A DNA stretch of 18,989 bases from Eshraghiella sp045124255 (GTDB lineage: Bacteria; Bacillota; Clostridia; Lachnospirales; Lachnospiraceae). Made by a program: the position numbers and the translations under genes. Below, one piece after another: positions 1 through 7,556 of the stretch (position 1 is its first letter; each line of letters starts with the position of its first letter). Location: NCBI GenBank assembly GCA_045124255.1, contig JBGVLM010000032.1:1-18989 (forward strand), written 5' to 3'. The notes under the pieces were generated by a model. That model searched no databases. It worked only from the letters and a program-made list of their open reading frames with translations, and was not told the origin of the DNA.

Positions 1-17
1 GTATTTATGCGGCTTGT

Positions 18-34
18 GGCGTTTCGCAAACGCC
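18..34 (+). terminator. Short hairpin, possible terminator of an upstream gene
   Basis: A perfect 7-bp inverted repeat (GGCGTTT / AAACGCC) with a 3-base loop lies at 18-34. It is followed by an A/T-rich stretch but no clean T tract. It probably ends a gene lying left of the window, or is a leader hairpin of the next gene. The following gene has a strong ribosome site (GAGGAG) about ten bases before its ATG. Confidence 0.35.
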
Positions 35-67
35 TAATTATTAATATTAGTGTGAGGAGAAACAGAA

Positions 68-862
68 ATGGCAGTTGATGTTAATGAATTGTTTGAAGAG
101 CTTGGAAAGCTTCCACAGGTAGAGGCTATTGCTCTTGGAGGTTCAAGAGCTACAGGCAGAAATGATGAAAAATCTGACTATGATGTGTATGTATATATAA
201 CAGACAGCATTGATGAAAATGAACGAAGAAATATTCTGGACAAATATTGTAAATATATGGAAATAGGTAATTCTTTCTGGGAGCTTGAGGATGATGTTAC
301 CCTGAGTGACGGAATTGATATGGACATCATATACAGGGATATGAAGGATTTTGAAAATATGGTGTCATCTGTTGTAATGGACTGTGTCTCATGGAACGGA
401 TATACTACATGTATGTGGCATAATCTTATAACCTCCAAAACAGTGCTTGATAAGAATGGTAAGTTTAGTGCATTGCAGGAAAAATATAGAATTCCATATC
501 CTAAGAAACTGAAAGAGAATATTATATCTAATAATTTAAATCTTCTCAATGGTATGCTGCCATCGTTTGATACGCAGATTAAAAAGGCGGAAAACAGAGG
601 TGACCTCGTAAGTGTCAATCACAGGGTTACGGAATTTCTTGCAAGCTATTTTGATATTATTTTTGCATTAAATGAGATGACTCATCCTGGAGAAAAGAGA
701 ATGCAGAGCATTTGTTCCAAGGAATGTAAGATTCTGCCGGACAATTTTGATGTAAATCTTAACAGATTATTTAACGGAATGTTCAGAGATAAGATATCAC
801 CTGTGATAAGTGATATGGTTAATGAGATAAAGAAGATTTGTAAGGAGTCGGGCACTGAGTAA
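68..862 (+). CDS. Nucleotidyltransferase-fold protein, DUF4037-like
   Basis: A 264-residue cytoplasmic protein with the minimal nucleotidyltransferase signature. Residues 24-30 read GGSRATG, followed by SDYDVY at 36-41 with two metal-binding aspartates (D37, D39). A third carboxylate is likely in GIDMDIIY (D84 or D86). These residues form the nucleotide- and Mg-binding site of the polymerase-beta-like superfamily, which includes aminoglycoside adenylyltransferases and antitoxin-type enzymes. The remaining two thirds is helical and resembles DUF4037 proteins, whose substrate is unknown. The gene stands alone, with its own terminator and a well-placed ribosome site. Resistance or antitoxin function is possible, but nothing here supports either: no HEPN partner gene is adjacent. 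The catalytic motif is clear; the specific function is not. Confidence 0.8.
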   Translation: MAVDVNELFEELGKLPQVEAIALGGSRATGRNDEKSDYDVYVYITDSIDENERRNILDKYCKYMEIGNSFWELEDDVTLSDGIDMDIIYRDMKDFENMVSSVVMDCVSWNGYTTCMWHNLITSKTVLDKNGKFSALQEKYRIPYPKKLKENIISNNLNLLNGMLPSFDTQIKKAENRGDLVSVNHRVTEFLASYFDIIFALNEMTHPGEKRMQSICSKECKILPDNFDVNLNRLFNGMFRDKISPVISDMVNEIKKICKESGTE

Positions 863-881
863 TCGGTGCACGGCTCTTTTG
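845..881 (+). terminator. Terminator of the nucleotidyltransferase gene
   Basis: An 11-bp stem (845-855 with 866-876) contains one G-T wobble and one mismatch. It has a 10-base loop and is followed by TTTT. The left arm lies inside the last codons of the gene, so the stop codon is in the loop. Confidence 0.6.
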
Positions 882-894
882 TGATAATGTGTTT

Positions 895-922
895 TTGACA
901 TTTCTGTTTTTTATGCTATACT
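895..922 (+). promoter_or_regulatory. Sigma-A promoter of the alpha/beta hydrolase gene
   Basis: A perfect -35 TTGACA (895-900), a 16-bp spacer and -10 TATACT (917-922) preceded by TGC, an extended -10. Transcription would start near 929, about 29 bases before the ATG. This is among the strongest vegetative promoters in the window. Confidence 0.8.
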
Positions 923-957
923 TATCTAAAAATTAAACAGCATAAAGGAAAATTGCA

Positions 958-2016
958 ATGAAAAAGAAAATTATCAAAAAAATATTAATCACTTTTATTT
1001 CAGTGCTTGTGTTGTTCATAATTGCTTCTGTTATAATTGTGAAAGTGAATTTTGACAATATATTCTGCCGTACAGCTCCTTCAGAGTATTCTGTATATCT
1101 CTGCTATGAAGATGTGAAGGATGAATATGAACGTGAATTGATGACATTTATGTCAGGAGAGAATAAACTGCAGGGTTATCTGTATGGAGCGGATAATACC
1201 AAGGGACTGGTGGTAGTTGCTCATGGTCTTGGTGGTGGTGCAGAAAGCTATCTGACGGAGACACTTTACTTTGTTGACCATGGATATCAGGTTTTTGCAT
1301 ATGACAATACCGGCTGCCATGAAAGTGAAGGAGAGGACTGCATTGGACTTGTTCAATCGGCAATTGATTTAGACGCAGCATTGACCTTTATTGAAGGTGA
1401 AGCAAGGTTTGAGGGACTGCCTGTGTTTCTGTATGGACACAGCTGGGGCGGATATGCAGTAACGGCGGTTTTTAATTATGAGCATGATGTTGCTGCGTCG
1501 GTAAGTGTTTCAGGCTTTAATGACCCTATGACAATGATTATGGAATGGGGCAGGAATATGATGGGTTCAATTATTAACCTTGAATATCCGTTTATATATA
1601 TTTATCAGAGGACTATTTTTGGCGGCAAAATAGGTATGACGGCTGTAGATGGTATTAATAATACTGATACACCTATATTAATTATTCATGGAACTGAGGA
1701 TGAAACAATAGATTTTAACGGTGCTGCCACGATTGCGTATAAGGATGAAATAACTAATCCGAATGTTCAGTACAAAATATGCGATAAAGAAAAGCAGAAT
1801 GACCATAATCATTTGTTTACGGCCGTTGAGGCGATTGAATATTATGATGAGCAGAATGAAACTTATAAGAAACTGTATGAGCAGTATGATGGTGAAATTC
1901 CGGATGATGTAAAAGCTGAATTCTATGCTCAGGTCGATAAGGACAAAATAAATATAATGGATGAAGAATTCATGCAGGATGTTCTGGATTTTTATGAGGA
2001 AGCAATAAGCAGATAA
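958..2016 (+). CDS. Membrane-anchored alpha/beta hydrolase
   Basis: A 352-residue protein with a lysine-rich N-terminus and one hydrophobic segment at about 9-29. This is an uncleaved signal anchor or signal peptide that places the catalytic domain outside the membrane. The alpha/beta-hydrolase fold is shown by the oxyanion-hole motif HGLGGG (89-94) and the nucleophile elbow GHSWGG (160-165, Ser162). A strand ends in the acid region HGTEDE (244-249, likely Asp248), and a histidine follows in DHNHLF (His283 or His285). The triad therefore looks intact. The family covers lysophospholipases, acylglycerol lipases and peptidase-like enzymes, and the substrate cannot be told. The acidic tail of about 60 residues after the triad is not part of the core fold. 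The gene forms a single-gene unit with its own promoter; no clear terminator follows. Confidence 0.88.
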   Translation: MKKKIIKKILITFISVLVLFIIASVIIVKVNFDNIFCRTAPSEYSVYLCYEDVKDEYERELMTFMSGENKLQGYLYGADNTKGLVVVAHGLGGGAESYLTETLYFVDHGYQVFAYDNTGCHESEGEDCIGLVQSAIDLDAALTFIEGEARFEGLPVFLYGHSWGGYAVTAVFNYEHDVAASVSVSGFNDPMTMIMEWGRNMMGSIINLEYPFIYIYQRTIFGGKIGMTAVDGINNTDTPILIIHGTEDETIDFNGAATIAYKDEITNPNVQYKICDKEKQNDHNHLFTAVEAIEYYDEQNETYKKLYEQYDGEIPDDVKAEFYAQVDKDKINIMDEEFMQDVLDFYEEAISR

Positions 2017-2065
2017 TCTACCTAAAGTGCATGTGCATGCAGATATCAGGTGGTTAATAAAATAC

Positions 2066-2094
2066 TTGTGAAAATTCTTTTAAAGGAATATACT
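2066..2094 (+). promoter_or_regulatory. Sigma-A promoter of the aminotransferase pair
   Basis: -35 TTGTGA (2066-2071), a 17-bp spacer and -10 TATACT (2089-2094). The start site would be near 2101. The ribosome site GGAGG precedes the ATG at 2131. Confidence 0.6.
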
Positions 2095-2130
2095 TATTAA
2101 AAAATCAGAAGATGACTGACGGAGGTTAAT

Positions 2131-3327
2131 ATGATATCTGACAAAATGGTTAATCTTGTTAATAACAGCTCCGTGATTCGTGCAATGTTTGAAGAGGGAA
2201 AGAGACTTGCGGGAATTTACGGTGCAGAGAATGTTTATGATTTCAGTCTTGGTAATCCCAATGTTCCGGCTCCGAAGGCTGTGAATGACGCTGTTAAGGC
2301 CGTTATAGATGAAGAAGATTCGGTTGAGCTTCACGGATATATGAGTAATTCCGGTTATGAAGATGTAAGAAATGCAGTTGCGGAATCATTGAACAGAAGA
2401 TTCGGTACTTCATTTAATGAAAGCAATATCATTATGACTGTCGGTGCTGCCGGAGGAATTAATGTTCTTTTTAAGGCAATATTGAATCCGGGTGATGAGG
2501 TAATTACGTTTGCACCTTATTTTGGAGAATACAGAGCCTATACTGCGAATGCAGACGGACAGCTTGTTGTGATTTCTCCTGATACTGCCACTTTTCAGCC
2601 GAATTTAGCTGAATTTGAGAACAAAATAACCCCTAAGACGAAGGTCGTTATTGTTAATACACCAAATAATCCGACGGGTGTTGTGTATTCAGAAGATACA
2701 ATTATTAAGATGTCTGAGATTCTCAGAAGAAAACAGCAGGAATATAATACGGACATTGTTCTTTTCTCGGATGAGCCGTACAGGGAATTGGCATATGACG
2801 GAGTTGAAGTCCCTTATCTGACAAAATACTATAATAACACGGTTATCGGATATTCTTTCAGTAAATCTCTTTCTCTTCCGGGAGAGCGAATCGGATATCT
2901 TGTGATTCCTGATGAGCTTAAGGATTCCGAAAGCGTTAAATCTGCTTGCAATGTTGCAACGAGAATACTTGGTTTTGTTAACGCTCCTTCATTAATGCAG
3001 AAGGTTATTGCAAGATGTATTGATGTGGATATTTCAGATAATATTGCAGTATATAACAGAAACAGAGAGGCATTATATAACGGCCTTACGGAGCTTGGCT
3101 TTGAATGCATTAAGCCTGAGGGTGCATTTTATATGTTTGTCCGTACCCCGGTTGATGATGTCGAATTCAGCAATGCTGCGAAGAAATATAATATTCTTGT
3201 TGTTCCGGGAAGCTCATTTGCATGTCCGGGTTTTGTAAGAATTACGTACTGTGTAGCTTATGATACAATAGTGAAATCACTTCCGGAGTTTAGAAAGCTT
3301 GCAAAGGAACTGGGAATTATTAAGTAG
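2131..3327 (+). CDS. Class I PLP-dependent aminotransferase
   Basis: A 398-residue fold-type I aminotransferase of aspartate-aminotransferase type. Visible landmarks are the N-terminal GNPNVPAP (41-48), the PLP-ring asparagine in NTPNNPTG (176-183) and the aspartate that pairs with the pyridine nitrogen in SDEPYR (213-218). The Schiff-base lysine is in YSFSKSLSLPGER (Lys245), and the carboxylate-binding arginine is in GFVRITYC (Arg370). All key residues are present and the length is normal. The amino donor and acceptor cannot be read from sequence; Asp, Ala, Tyr or Phe transamination are all possible. It is separated from hisC by only eight bases, so the two are almost certainly co-transcribed, which suggests they share a precursor or product. 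Confidence 0.92.
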   Translation: MISDKMVNLVNNSSVIRAMFEEGKRLAGIYGAENVYDFSLGNPNVPAPKAVNDAVKAVIDEEDSVELHGYMSNSGYEDVRNAVAESLNRRFGTSFNESNIIMTVGAAGGINVLFKAILNPGDEVITFAPYFGEYRAYTANADGQLVVISPDTATFQPNLAEFENKITPKTKVVIVNTPNNPTGVVYSEDTIIKMSEILRRKQQEYNTDIVLFSDEPYRELAYDGVEVPYLTKYYNNTVIGYSFSKSLSLPGERIGYLVIPDELKDSESVKSACNVATRILGFVNAPSLMQKVIARCIDVDISDNIAVYNRNREALYNGLTELGFECIKPEGAFYMFVRTPVDDVEFSNAAKKYNILVVPGSSFACPGFVRITYCVAYDTIVKSLPEFRKLAKELGIIK

Positions 3328-3335
3328 GTGTGATT

Positions 3336-4391
3336 ATGAAAAAATGGATGAATTATATTCGTAAGGTGGAACCGTATGTTCCGGGAGAACAGCCAAAGGA
3401 TTCCAAAGTAATTAAATTAAATACTAATGAGAATCCGTATCCGCCGGCTCCGGCTGTAATGGAGGCTGCGGCTGATATGAATGCTGACCCGTTAAGACTG
3501 TATCCTGACCCTGCGATTACGGATTTGGTTGAGGCACTCGCTGAGGACTGCAATGTAAGTCCTAAACAGATTTTTGCGGGTGTGGGTTCAGATGATGTTT
3601 TGTCAATGATATTTTTGACATTTTTTAATTCGGATAAGCCTGTTCTTTTTCCGGATATTACATATTCTTTTTACAGTGTGTGGTCGGATGTGTATAGAAT
3701 TCCTTATGAAAGGCCGGCGCTGGATGAGAATTTCAGAATAGCTGCTTCTGACTATTATAAGGAGAATGGCGGAGTTGTAATTGCTAATCCTAATGCTCCG
3801 ACTGCAATTTATGAAAATCTTGAATTTATTGAAGATATTTTGCAGCATAACAGGGATGTAATAGTTGTTGTCGATGAAGCATATATTGATTTCGGAGGAA
3901 AATCTGCGATAGAACTTCTGCCGGAATATGATAATCTTATTGTTGTAAGGACCTTTTCAAAATCCCGTTCACTGGCAGGACTCAGAGTTGGTTATGCGAT
4001 TGCAGGCGAGGCGGTCATTAAAGCACTTAATGATGTAAAATATTCAATTAATTCCTATACTCTTAACAGACCGGCAATTGAACTGGGGACTCTTGCGGTT
4101 AAGAGCAGGGAATATTATGATGAAATTACGGCGAGAATTATTGCAACAAGGGAGAGAACCATTAAGGAGCTTACGGCACTTGGTTTTAAATGCCTTCCGT
4201 CTTCGGCTAATTTTGTTTTTGCAACACATCCTGAGTATAAGGCAGCGGATATTTTTAATGCTCTTAAAAAGGCAGGAATCTATGTAAGATATTTTAATTC
4301 TCCGAGAATAAGCGAGTATTTAAGAATTACCATCGGAACGGATGAAGAGATGGATAAGGTGTTTGAATTTTTACATAATTATATGGAATAA
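3336..4391 (+). CDS. hisC: Histidinol-phosphate aminotransferase
   Basis: A 351-residue enzyme of the HisC subfamily. HisC transfers an amino group from glutamate to imidazole-acetol phosphate in histidine synthesis. HisC landmarks are LNTNENPYPP (28-37), LYPDP (55-59), ANPNAPT (150-156), VVDEAYIDF (178-186), the PLP lysine in TFSKSRSLAGLRVGY (Lys209) and LRITIG (329-334). The ATG at 3336 is preferred over a GTG at 3330, because AGGTG at 3326-3330 gives the ATG a 5-base spacing and would overlap the GTG. No other his gene is in the window. The protein could therefore be a HisC-like enzyme acting on aromatic amino acids or alanine, as such paralogues are common. Its partner is the class I aminotransferase immediately upstream. 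Confidence 0.88.
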   Translation: MKKWMNYIRKVEPYVPGEQPKDSKVIKLNTNENPYPPAPAVMEAAADMNADPLRLYPDPAITDLVEALAEDCNVSPKQIFAGVGSDDVLSMIFLTFFNSDKPVLFPDITYSFYSVWSDVYRIPYERPALDENFRIAASDYYKENGGVVIANPNAPTAIYENLEFIEDILQHNRDVIVVVDEAYIDFGGKSAIELLPEYDNLIVVRTFSKSRSLAGLRVGYAIAGEAVIKALNDVKYSINSYTLNRPAIELGTLAVKSREYYDEITARIIATRERTIKELTALGFKCLPSSANFVFATHPEYKAADIFNALKKAGIYVRYFNSPRISEYLRITIGTDEEMDKVFEFLHNYME

Positions 4392-4403
4392 TACATTACT
4401 ATT

Positions 4404-4432
4404 AAACTGCTATCTTTATGGTAGCAGTTTTT
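4404..4432 (+). terminator. Rho-independent terminator after hisC
   Basis: A 9-bp perfect stem AAACTGCTA (4404-4412) / TAGCAGTTT (4422-4430) with a small loop, followed by T residues. It separates the aminotransferase operon from the next unit. Confidence 0.85.
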
Positions 4433-4550
4433 AGATTGAACCATAAGGAACAGTTTATGAAAAATTTATAAAATATTACGATTTTTTTATGGCAAAATTT
4501 AAGTGAAATGTGTAATATAGTCATAGTATATTTTATAGGGGTTTTTAGTT

Positions 4551-4973
4551 ATGTCAAATTTCAGAAATAAATTTATGAATTTTATGTCCGGAAGAAATGG
4601 TGTTGACGAGCTTAGCCGTTTCTTAAATATTCTGTCATTAATTATTATGATTGTCGGTGTTTTTATCCGCAACAATACTGCAAGATGGATTGTTGTAGGT
4701 GTGGCATTTGCAATAATGATATATTCCTATTTCAGAATTTTTTCCAGAAATTATAATTCAAGACATAGGGAGAATCAGTGGTTCTGTTCAATTATTCATC
4801 CTGACAGAAGCAACAGAACCTATACCAATGCACAGAAGAAGGCAATGGACCGCAGGACACACAGAATTTTCAAATGTCCTAACTGTGCCCAGAAGATAAG
4901 AGTTCCAAAGGGTAAGGGCAGAATTTCCATTAAGTGTCCGAAATGCCGTATAGAGTTTATTAAAAAGACCTGA
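4551..4973 (+). CDS. Small membrane protein with C-terminal zinc ribbon
   Basis: A 140-residue protein with two hydrophobic segments (about 22-39 and 45-62) joined by a very short turn, so both termini should be on the same side of the membrane. A basic linker leads to a four-cysteine zinc ribbon, CPNC (109-112) and CPKC (129-132), in an Arg/Lys-rich tail. This layout suggests a cytoplasmic zinc finger held at the membrane. No enzymatic motif is seen. It is the first gene of a tight operon with the DUF5685, J-domain and WYL genes, with a 14-base gap to the next. The start is supported by AGGGG nine bases before the ATG. Function unknown. Confidence 0.8.
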   Translation: MSNFRNKFMNFMSGRNGVDELSRFLNILSLIIMIVGVFIRNNTARWIVVGVAFAIMIYSYFRIFSRNYNSRHRENQWFCSIIHPDRSNRTYTNAQKKAMDRRTHRIFKCPNCAQKIRVPKGKGRISIKCPKCRIEFIKKT

Positions 4974-4987
4974 TTCAGGGGAATAAT

Positions 4988-5800
4988 ATGTTTGGATATA
5001 TTACCGTTAATAAGGAAGAACTGAAGATTAAAGATTATAACAGATACCAGTCGTATTACTGCGGTGTGTGCAGGAGCCTTAAGAATAATTATGGCTTTAC
5101 GGGACAGATGACGCTGACATATGATATGACATTTCTCGGAATCCTTCTGTCAGCATTATACGAAGATGAGACGGAATCCGTGAAGCGAAGATGTGTTCCG
5201 CATCCTGTTAAACCGCATGATGAGCTTTCCAATGTCTATACGGATTATGCTGCGGCAATGAATGTTCTTCTGACCTATTATAAGCTTAAGGATAATTGGG
5301 CGGATGAGAGAAGTGTCAAATCGAATTCCTTTGCGGGAATGCTTAAGCGAGCATATAAGAAGGCATACAGACAGTTTCCGAGACAGGCAGGTGTTATAGA
5401 AGAATCCATTCGTAAGCAGCAGGAATATGAGAAGAATGGTGAACCGTCAATTGATAATGCAGCTCTTCCGACTGCTGAAATGCTTGCAGAGATTTTTGAC
5501 ATGAAGCAGGATGAATGGAGCAGGACCTTAAGACGAATGGGCTTTTTCATGGGCAAATATATTTATATTCTTGACGCATATGATGATTTGGACAAGGATA
5601 TTAAGAAGAATAATTATAATCCTCTGATTGCGCATAAGGATGAGCCGGATTTCAAAGATAATTGTGAAAGAATGCTGGTAATGGTTGCTGCGGAATGTTC
5701 AAAGGCTTTTGAGCAGTTGCCAATATTGGAAAATACTGATATATTAAGAAATATAATGTATTCAGGTATATGGAGTAAATTTTTTAAGATAGAGAGATAA
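4988..5800 (+). CDS. DUF5685 family protein
   Basis: A 270-residue, mostly helical, soluble protein that I recognise as DUF5685. It opens with MFGYITVNKEELKIKDY and a conserved YYCGVCRSL (Cys25 and Cys28, a C-x2-C pair). Later segments are LTYYKLKDNWADE and LDAYDDLDKDIKKNN followed by YNPL, an aspartate-rich helix pair. The paired Asp motifs recall metal-binding helices of isoprenoid-synthase-fold enzymes; this is only an analogy. No function is established for the family to my knowledge. It sits between a zinc-ribbon membrane protein and a J-domain protein (7-base gap), an arrangement I believe recurs in Lachnospiraceae and which points to a shared process. Confidence 0.85.
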   Translation: MFGYITVNKEELKIKDYNRYQSYYCGVCRSLKNNYGFTGQMTLTYDMTFLGILLSALYEDETESVKRRCVPHPVKPHDELSNVYTDYAAAMNVLLTYYKLKDNWADERSVKSNSFAGMLKRAYKKAYRQFPRQAGVIEESIRKQQEYEKNGEPSIDNAALPTAEMLAEIFDMKQDEWSRTLRRMGFFMGKYIYILDAYDDLDKDIKKNNYNPLIAHKDEPDFKDNCERMLVMVAAECSKAFEQLPILENTDILRNIMYSGIWSKFFKIER

Positions 5801-5807
5801 GTTTATA

Positions 5808-6461
5808 ATGAATAGAGACCCGTATTCGGTGCTCGGTGTCAGCAGGGACGCCAGTGCCGATGATATCAAAAAAGCATATAGAAAGCTAAGCAGAATATAT
5901 CATCCTGACGCTAATGTTAATAATCCGAATAAGGCTCAGGCCGAGGAGAAATTCAAGGAGGTTCAGGAGGCTTACGACCAGATTATGTATGAGCGTGAGC
6001 ATGGTGCAGGCACCTATGGAAATAACCGTAGTGCAGGCGGTGGAGCCTATGGTGGCTATGGCGGATACAGAACCAATGCAAATTCTACCGAAAGTCCGCG
6101 TATGCGTGCTGCAATTAATTATATTAACAGCGGTATGTTTGCAGAGGCGCTTAACACATTGGAAGGAATGAGTGCGGCTGAGAGAAATGCGAGATGGTAT
6201 TTTGTACGTGCACACGCCAATCAGGGACTTGGAAATATTATTAATGCAACAGAGGACGCAAGGAAGGCTGTAAGTCTGGAGCCTGATAATGTTGAATATA
6301 TTACCTATCTGCAGCAGCTGGAGAGCGGCGGAACATGGTATAATGATATGGGAGCTTCATACGGACGTTCGCGTTCAGGCCCGGGAAGTATGTGCATGCA
6401 GCTGTTGTGTCTTAATCTGCTGTGTAACTGCTGTTGCTGCGGAAGAGGCTTCTACTGTTAG
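5808..6461 (+). CDS. J-domain (DnaJ-like) protein with TPR-like middle and cysteine-rich tail
   Basis: A 217-residue co-chaperone-like protein. Residues 4-66 are a J domain with the invariant HPD (32-34) that stimulates Hsp70 ATPase. A Gly/Tyr-rich linker follows (about 70-90). A helical TPR-like section (about 98-165) contains the ALNTLEGM and ARWYFVRAHANQGLG repeats. The final 23 residues hold eight cysteines, four of them consecutive (NCCCCGRGFYC). It lacks the zinc-finger and substrate domains of true DnaJ, so it is a specialised J protein, not the general chaperone. The hydrophobic, cysteine-rich end could bind metal, form disulphides or anchor to a partner or membrane. It is co-transcribed with the DUF5685 gene upstream and the WYL regulator 17 bases downstream. 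Confidence 0.9.
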   Translation: MNRDPYSVLGVSRDASADDIKKAYRKLSRIYHPDANVNNPNKAQAEEKFKEVQEAYDQIMYEREHGAGTYGNNRSAGGGAYGGYGGYRTNANSTESPRMRAAINYINSGMFAEALNTLEGMSAAERNARWYFVRAHANQGLGNIINATEDARKAVSLEPDNVEYITYLQQLESGGTWYNDMGASYGRSRSGPGSMCMQLLCLNLLCNCCCCGRGFYC

Positions 6462-6478
6462 ACTGGGAGGTGTAAGTA

Positions 6479-7456
6479 ATGCCTAAAGCACCGGAGCAGA
6501 AGAAGAAAATGCTTGTTGTGCTTCAATATCTTATGGAGAATTCTGATGAGGAGCATCCAATATCAACAGCGGCGCTGTTAAGCTATTTGGAGAGCTGCGG
6601 AATCAAGGCGGAACGTAAAAGCATTTATTCGGATATAGAGACTCTTGTTAATATGGGTTATGACATTATTAACAGAAGAGGAGCGGATGGCGGCTATTAT
6701 ATGGCATCAAGAGATTTTGAGGCGGCGGAGCTGAAGCTTTTGGTTGACGCAGTCCAGTCATCCAAATTTATTACTGAGAAGAAATCCAATGAGCTTATTT
6801 CCAAGCTGGAGAAGCTTACAAGCCGGTATGAGGCAGTAAAGCTTCACAGACAGGTGTATGTTGCGAAAAGAGTGAAGACTGATAATGAGTCGATTCTCTA
6901 TAATATAGATGGAATACACGAAGCGATTTCATGCAATTCAAGAATCAGTTTTTTGTATTATGAGTGGAATTTGGAGCGTAAGCTTGTGTGCCGCAATAAT
7001 GGTCAGAGATATGTGGCGGACCCGTTGGCTCTTGTATGGGATGATGAGAATTATTATCTTGTGGCAGGGGATACGGCAAATGGAATTATTAAGCATTTCC
7101 GCGTGGACAAAATATCGGATATAGAAATTGAAAATGCCAGACGAAGCAGGGAATGGGAGAATTTTGATATCGCACAGTACTCCAAGGAGCATTTTTCAAT
7201 GTTTCATGGAGACAAGGAGACTGTGACGGTCAGATTTACCAATAATCTTATAGGTGTTGTTATTGACCGTTTTGGCAGGGATGTTTTTATTGTGCCGAAG
7301 GGGGATTCGCATTTTGACGCCGGATTAAATGTTCAGGTAAGCAATCAGTTCTTTGCGTGGATTGCAGGTTTTGCAGGTGACGCAAGAATTGTTTCTCCGC
7401 AGACAGTTATCGACAAATATAAGAAAATGATTGAGGACATCAGCAGTAAGCTATAG
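6479..7456 (+). CDS. WYL-domain transcriptional regulator
   Basis: A 325-residue regulator. The N-terminal part (about 8-75) is a winged helix of HTH_11/DeoR type, with the recognition region around KAERKSIYSDIETL and the wing RRGADGGYYM. The WYL domain lies at about 140-222 and includes YVADPLALVWDDENYYLVA and KHFRVDKI. A WCX-like C-terminal extension follows (about 245-320). WYL proteins bind small molecules or nucleic-acid ligands and often control defence, DNA-repair or metabolic genes. Here the gene ends the zinc-ribbon/DUF5685/J-protein operon, so autoregulation of that operon is the simplest guess. No defence genes flank it. Ribosome site GGGAGG is well placed. Confidence 0.9.
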   Translation: MPKAPEQKKKMLVVLQYLMENSDEEHPISTAALLSYLESCGIKAERKSIYSDIETLVNMGYDIINRRGADGGYYMASRDFEAAELKLLVDAVQSSKFITEKKSNELISKLEKLTSRYEAVKLHRQVYVAKRVKTDNESILYNIDGIHEAISCNSRISFLYYEWNLERKLVCRNNGQRYVADPLALVWDDENYYLVAGDTANGIIKHFRVDKISDIEIENARRSREWENFDIAQYSKEHFSMFHGDKETVTVRFTNNLIGVVIDRFGRDVFIVPKGDSHFDAGLNVQVSNQFFAWIAGFAGDARIVSPQTVIDKYKKMIEDISSKL

Positions 7457-7484
7457 CAAAATAAGGCAACTGATGTCCTTTTTT
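7434..7484 (+). terminator. Terminator with long loop after the WYL gene
   Basis: A 10-bp perfect stem AGGACATCAG (7434-7443) / CTGATGTCCT (7470-7479) is followed directly by a T tract (7479-7484). The left arm lies inside the coding sequence. The 26-base loop is unusually long and contains the palindrome GCTATAGC. Confidence 0.7.
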
Positions 7485-7498
7485 GCGAATTTTAGTAC

Positions 7499-7527
7499 TT
7501 GAAAAGTGTAATAGGAATTATTACAAT
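7499..7527 (+). promoter_or_regulatory. folC promoter with embedded inverted repeat
   Basis: -35 TTGAAA (7499-7504), a 17-bp spacer and -10 TACAAT (7522-7527). A 7-bp perfect inverted repeat, TGTAATA (7507-7513) / TATTACA (7519-7525) with a 5-base centre, fills the spacer and runs into the -10. It is a possible repressor operator. Confidence 0.65.
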
Positions 7528-7556
7528 CAGACTGTACATCTGAAAAGGAGTTTAAT

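Noticed and set aside
178..618. 146-codon open frame on the minus strand
   Set aside because: It lies wholly inside the nucleotidyltransferase gene, has a serine-rich composition with no domain sense, and lacks a ribosome site. It is a shadow frame.
2027..2040. Tandem GTGCAT repeat with a GCATGC palindrome after the hydrolase gene
   Set aside because: Too short and not positioned at a promoter or followed by T residues; most likely chance.
3159..3165. TGTCGAA Spo0A-box core inside the class I aminotransferase gene
   Set aside because: Deep inside a coding region, with no promoter nearby. Consistent with chance frequency.
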